A stretch of 7,321 nucleotides of DNA from the NCBI GenBank assembly GCA_905182935.1, contig CAJJDL010000292.1, forward strand, positions 1-7,321, in the 5' to 3' direction. The number at the start of each line of letters is the position of its first letter. The first letter of the stretch is position 1. The notes below the pieces were generated by a model. It was not told the origin of the DNA, searched no databases, and saw only the letters and a program-made list of their open reading frames with translations. The stretch is from an uncultured Nitrospinaceae bacterium. GTDB lineage: Bacteria; Nitrospinota; Nitrospinia; Nitrospinales; VA-1. The position numbers were made by a program, and so were the translations under genes. Below, piece by piece: positions 5,766-7,321 of this stretch.

Positions 5766-6642
5766 GCTCTAATCTCTCACATAAGTCTTGGACATTGCCA
5801 CTCTCATCAATTGAGATCGCTTTAACTCCTAATGGTTTAAAAATTGGTATCAAGGTTATATCCAGAAAAGCTACTTTGGTCAATGCATCTGCTAACATGC
5901 AATTGGGTGCAAAAACAGAAATACTCTTTTTATCTTTAAGTTCCTTCTTTGTAAAGGGATCAATCATAGCGCTTTTGTTTACATCTATATAATAATTACT
6001 GCTAGTTGCCAAGGCAGCTTGATGCATGGGTACGAAAATTAACGAATTAAAACCTTTAGTATCCGAAGCTTTAATACCAACCGATTCACCAGACCACTCT
6101 TTTATACGTAAATCGCCGCCCGCATTGACAGTGATATTCTTTACCTGATTTTCGACCATACACAATGCTCTATCGACAGCATAACCTTTGGCTATTCCCC
6201 CCAGGTCAATCAGCAGTTTTCTTTTAAAACTAATCTTTCCCTTTATTATTGAGATATCTTGCCAATTTGCCTGATCATCAACATCAATACTTTGATCTGG
6301 TAGGATACCGTTTCTCACTAAAGTGGGAGCGATGGAGATATCATATATGCCGTTAGTTACTTTACTTAAATGAAGTGCTGCCACTAATACTTCTTTCATA
6401 TCTTTAGAAATAGAACACGAGTGATTATATGCTTCCCTGTTAATATAGGAAAGCTCGCTATCAGGGTCATGAAAACTCATTAAGTTTTCAATTCTCTGTA
6501 TTTCAGAAAACACACACTCCGATATATCAATCAAAATATCGTTATTATTCTTTTCTGACAACACACTAACTTCGACATAAGTACCGAGTAGTGGTTTGCA
6601 TCTTTTAAAATGATTAGTTGCAGATTGTTTTGTTACCGGCAT
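5758..6642 (-). CDS. apbE: ApbE-family FAD:protein FMN transferase, without a signal peptide
   Basis: Transfers FMN from FAD to a Thr or Ser of a target flavoprotein, using Mg2+. Family motifs appear in order: LLGTYVEV (18-25), MSFHDPDSELSYINR (55-69), DLGGIAKGYAVDRA (146-159), VNAGGDLR (172-179), ALATSSNYY (210-218), IDPFTKK (227-233) and SVFAPNCMLADALTKVAF (242-259), whose Asp252 belongs to the metal/FAD-binding region. At 294 residues it covers the whole catalytic domain. Most bacterial ApbE proteins are periplasmic lipoproteins, but this one begins MPVTKQSATNHFKRCKP with no hydrophobic segment. It cannot be extended upstream, because the only in-frame codons before it lead straight back to the TAG of the FMN-binding gene. 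Its obvious substrate is that upstream gene, 27 bp away. A GAGG lies 14 bases before the ATG, further than usual. Confidence 0.92.
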   Translation of the reverse strand: MPVTKQSATNHFKRCKPLLGTYVEVSVLSEKNNNDILIDISECVFSEIQRIENLMSFHDPDSELSYINREAYNHSCSISKDMKEVLVAALHLSKVTNGIYDISIAPTLVRNGILPDQSIDVDDQANWQDISIIKGKISFKRKLLIDLGGIAKGYAVDRALCMVENQVKNITVNAGGDLRIKEWSGESVGIKASDTKGFNSLIFVPMHQAALATSSNYYIDVNKSAMIDPFTKKELKDKKSISVFAPNCMLADALTKVAFLDITLIPIFKPLGVKAISIDESGNVQDLCERLEHG

Positions 6643-6669
6643 GAGACTGACTTTAACCTCTACAAAGTA

Positions 6670-7224
6670 CTACAAATGTCTTAACACTTGATTCCAGGTA
6701 TGTACAAGACGAGTTACACCTTCCATAATATGACGAGAAGACAAAGTGCCTCCAGATAAATTATGTATCTGATTACCAAGCTGTAAGTGCTCCGTATGGT
6801 CTTTTCCCAAAAACTGGGCAAGCCATTTAGGATGCTTTACTCCCGAACCATAAGCTTCCCTGTATTGCAAAACCTCAATACCTTTAACTTTACCCTCATT
6901 AGTAAGTGCAACAGCTAAGTCGATCATTTCATGCTTACCGACCACTTGGTCGATAATAAACCAGCCACCCGTTTCTGTTTTCCATGCCTTTAAGTTTTCA
7001 TTTCCAACCCATATACCAGATGCATCCTCAATAGCGTCCATTTGGTCATTTGTGAGAACAAGCGCTACAGGACTCATAGCAGTTGCTTGCCATAATACTT
7101 CTTTTGCTTGCTCCGTATTCATGAAGACTTCAGCATAAAGGTGTCCAACAGGTAAAAGCGCTAGACCAATAAATGCGACAACTTTAATAAAAAACTTTTT
7201 AACTTTATTAATTCCTGACATCAT
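6670..7224 (-). CDS. Exported FMN-binding domain protein, likely flavinylated by the adjacent ApbE
   Basis: A periplasmic redox protein of 184 residues carrying covalent FMN, like the FMN-binding domains of NosR, RnfG and NqrC. Residues 1-31 form a signal peptide (Lys-rich start, hydrophobic 12-26, then GHLYA before EVF). The body contains GWFIIDQVVGKHEMIDLAVA (87-106), GIEVLQYREAYGSGVKHPKW (115-134) and LAQFLGK. The flavin attachment region NLSGGTLSSRHIMEGV (155-170) matches the ApbE target pattern [DN]-x-[ST]-G-[AG]-T, making Thr160 the expected FMN site. The common form is SGAT, whereas here the third residue is Gly. There is no transmembrane anchor apart from the signal, so it is probably soluble, handing electrons between the membrane b protein and cytochromes. 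ATG 7224 is followed at once by ATG 7221, and neither has a strong Shine-Dalgarno. It lies in the same reading frame as apbE, separated by one TAG. Confidence 0.88.
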   Translation of the reverse strand: MMSGINKVKKFFIKVVAFIGLALLPVGHLYAEVFMNTEQAKEVLWQATAMSPVALVLTNDQMDAIEDASGIWVGNENLKAWKTETGGWFIIDQVVGKHEMIDLAVALTNEGKVKGIEVLQYREAYGSGVKHPKWLAQFLGKDHTEHLQLGNQIHNLSGGTLSSRHIMEGVTRLVHTWNQVLRHL

Positions 7225-7273
7225 ATTTTATATACTCAATGAGGCACGTAAAAAGATAAACTTGAGGATAATT

Positions 7274-7321
7274 TTAATCTATAAACAATATGGTAAGACC
7301 AACAAATACAACAACTGCTAA
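7274..7321 (-). CDS. C-terminal tail of an upstream gene, probably a membrane protein (cut by window edge)
   Basis: Reading the minus strand from the edge gives LAVVVFVGLTILFID then TAA. The fifteen residues are strongly hydrophobic with one terminal Asp, as in the last transmembrane helix or tail anchor of a membrane protein. It ends 49 bp before the FMN-binding gene and points the same way, so it could be the first visible member of that operon. Only 48 bp are present and the identity is unknown. A chance open frame in AT-rich DNA is possible. Confidence 0.4.
   Translation of the reverse strand, partial: LAVVVFVGLTILFID

Overview
The window is AT-rich Gram-negative DNA, judging by Sec-type signal peptides, periplasmic c-type cytochromes and tight operons. 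It is devoted almost entirely to extracytoplasmic electron transfer. Taxonomy cannot be fixed from the sequence. An uncultured marine-type proteobacterium or a relative is my guess only. I see no tRNA, rRNA, CRISPR array or insertion sequence.

Layout. At the left edge (1-153, minus) lies the 5' end of an exported thioredoxin/peroxiredoxin-fold protein. It has an excellent ribosome binding site and is transcribed divergently from the rest. A 185-bp AT-rich intergenic stretch follows, holding a perfect 10-bp-arm inverted repeat. Then comes a plus-strand cluster: two tandem paralogous exported proteins, each with a putative cupredoxin copper site (C-x2-H-x2-M) and a C-terminal carboxypeptidase-regulatory-like beta domain (339-1118 and 1163-2014). 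Six bases further on is a 634-residue exported protein (2021-3925) with three cytochrome c domains fused to an ethylbenzene-dehydrogenase-type (EB_dh) heme b domain.

Only 15 bp later the convergent minus-strand cluster ends. Read in its own direction it runs: the tail of an unknown, probably membrane-anchored protein (7274-7321); an exported FMN-binding protein (6670-7224); an ApbE FMN transferase without a signal peptide (5758-6642); a four-helix membrane protein with two membrane-spanning His pairs (5274-5765); and a triheme cytochrome c whose third domain is the Pirellula/Verrucomicrobium heme-binding type (3941-5221).

How they may work together (inference). ApbE attaches FMN to the FMN-binding protein. 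The four-helix di-heme b protein passes electrons between the quinone pool and this periplasmic flavoprotein. The triheme cytochrome, the cytochrome/EB_dh hybrid and the two copper proteins form a periplasmic relay to or from an unidentified oxidoreductase. EB_dh domains normally serve as gamma subunits of molybdenum enzymes, but no molybdopterin subunit lies in the window, so the substrate is unknown.

Main oddities are the hybrid cytochrome, the FMN-binding and ApbE genes lying in one reading frame separated by a single TAG, a G8 slippage-prone tract in the triheme cytochrome gene, and the duplicated copper-site proteins.
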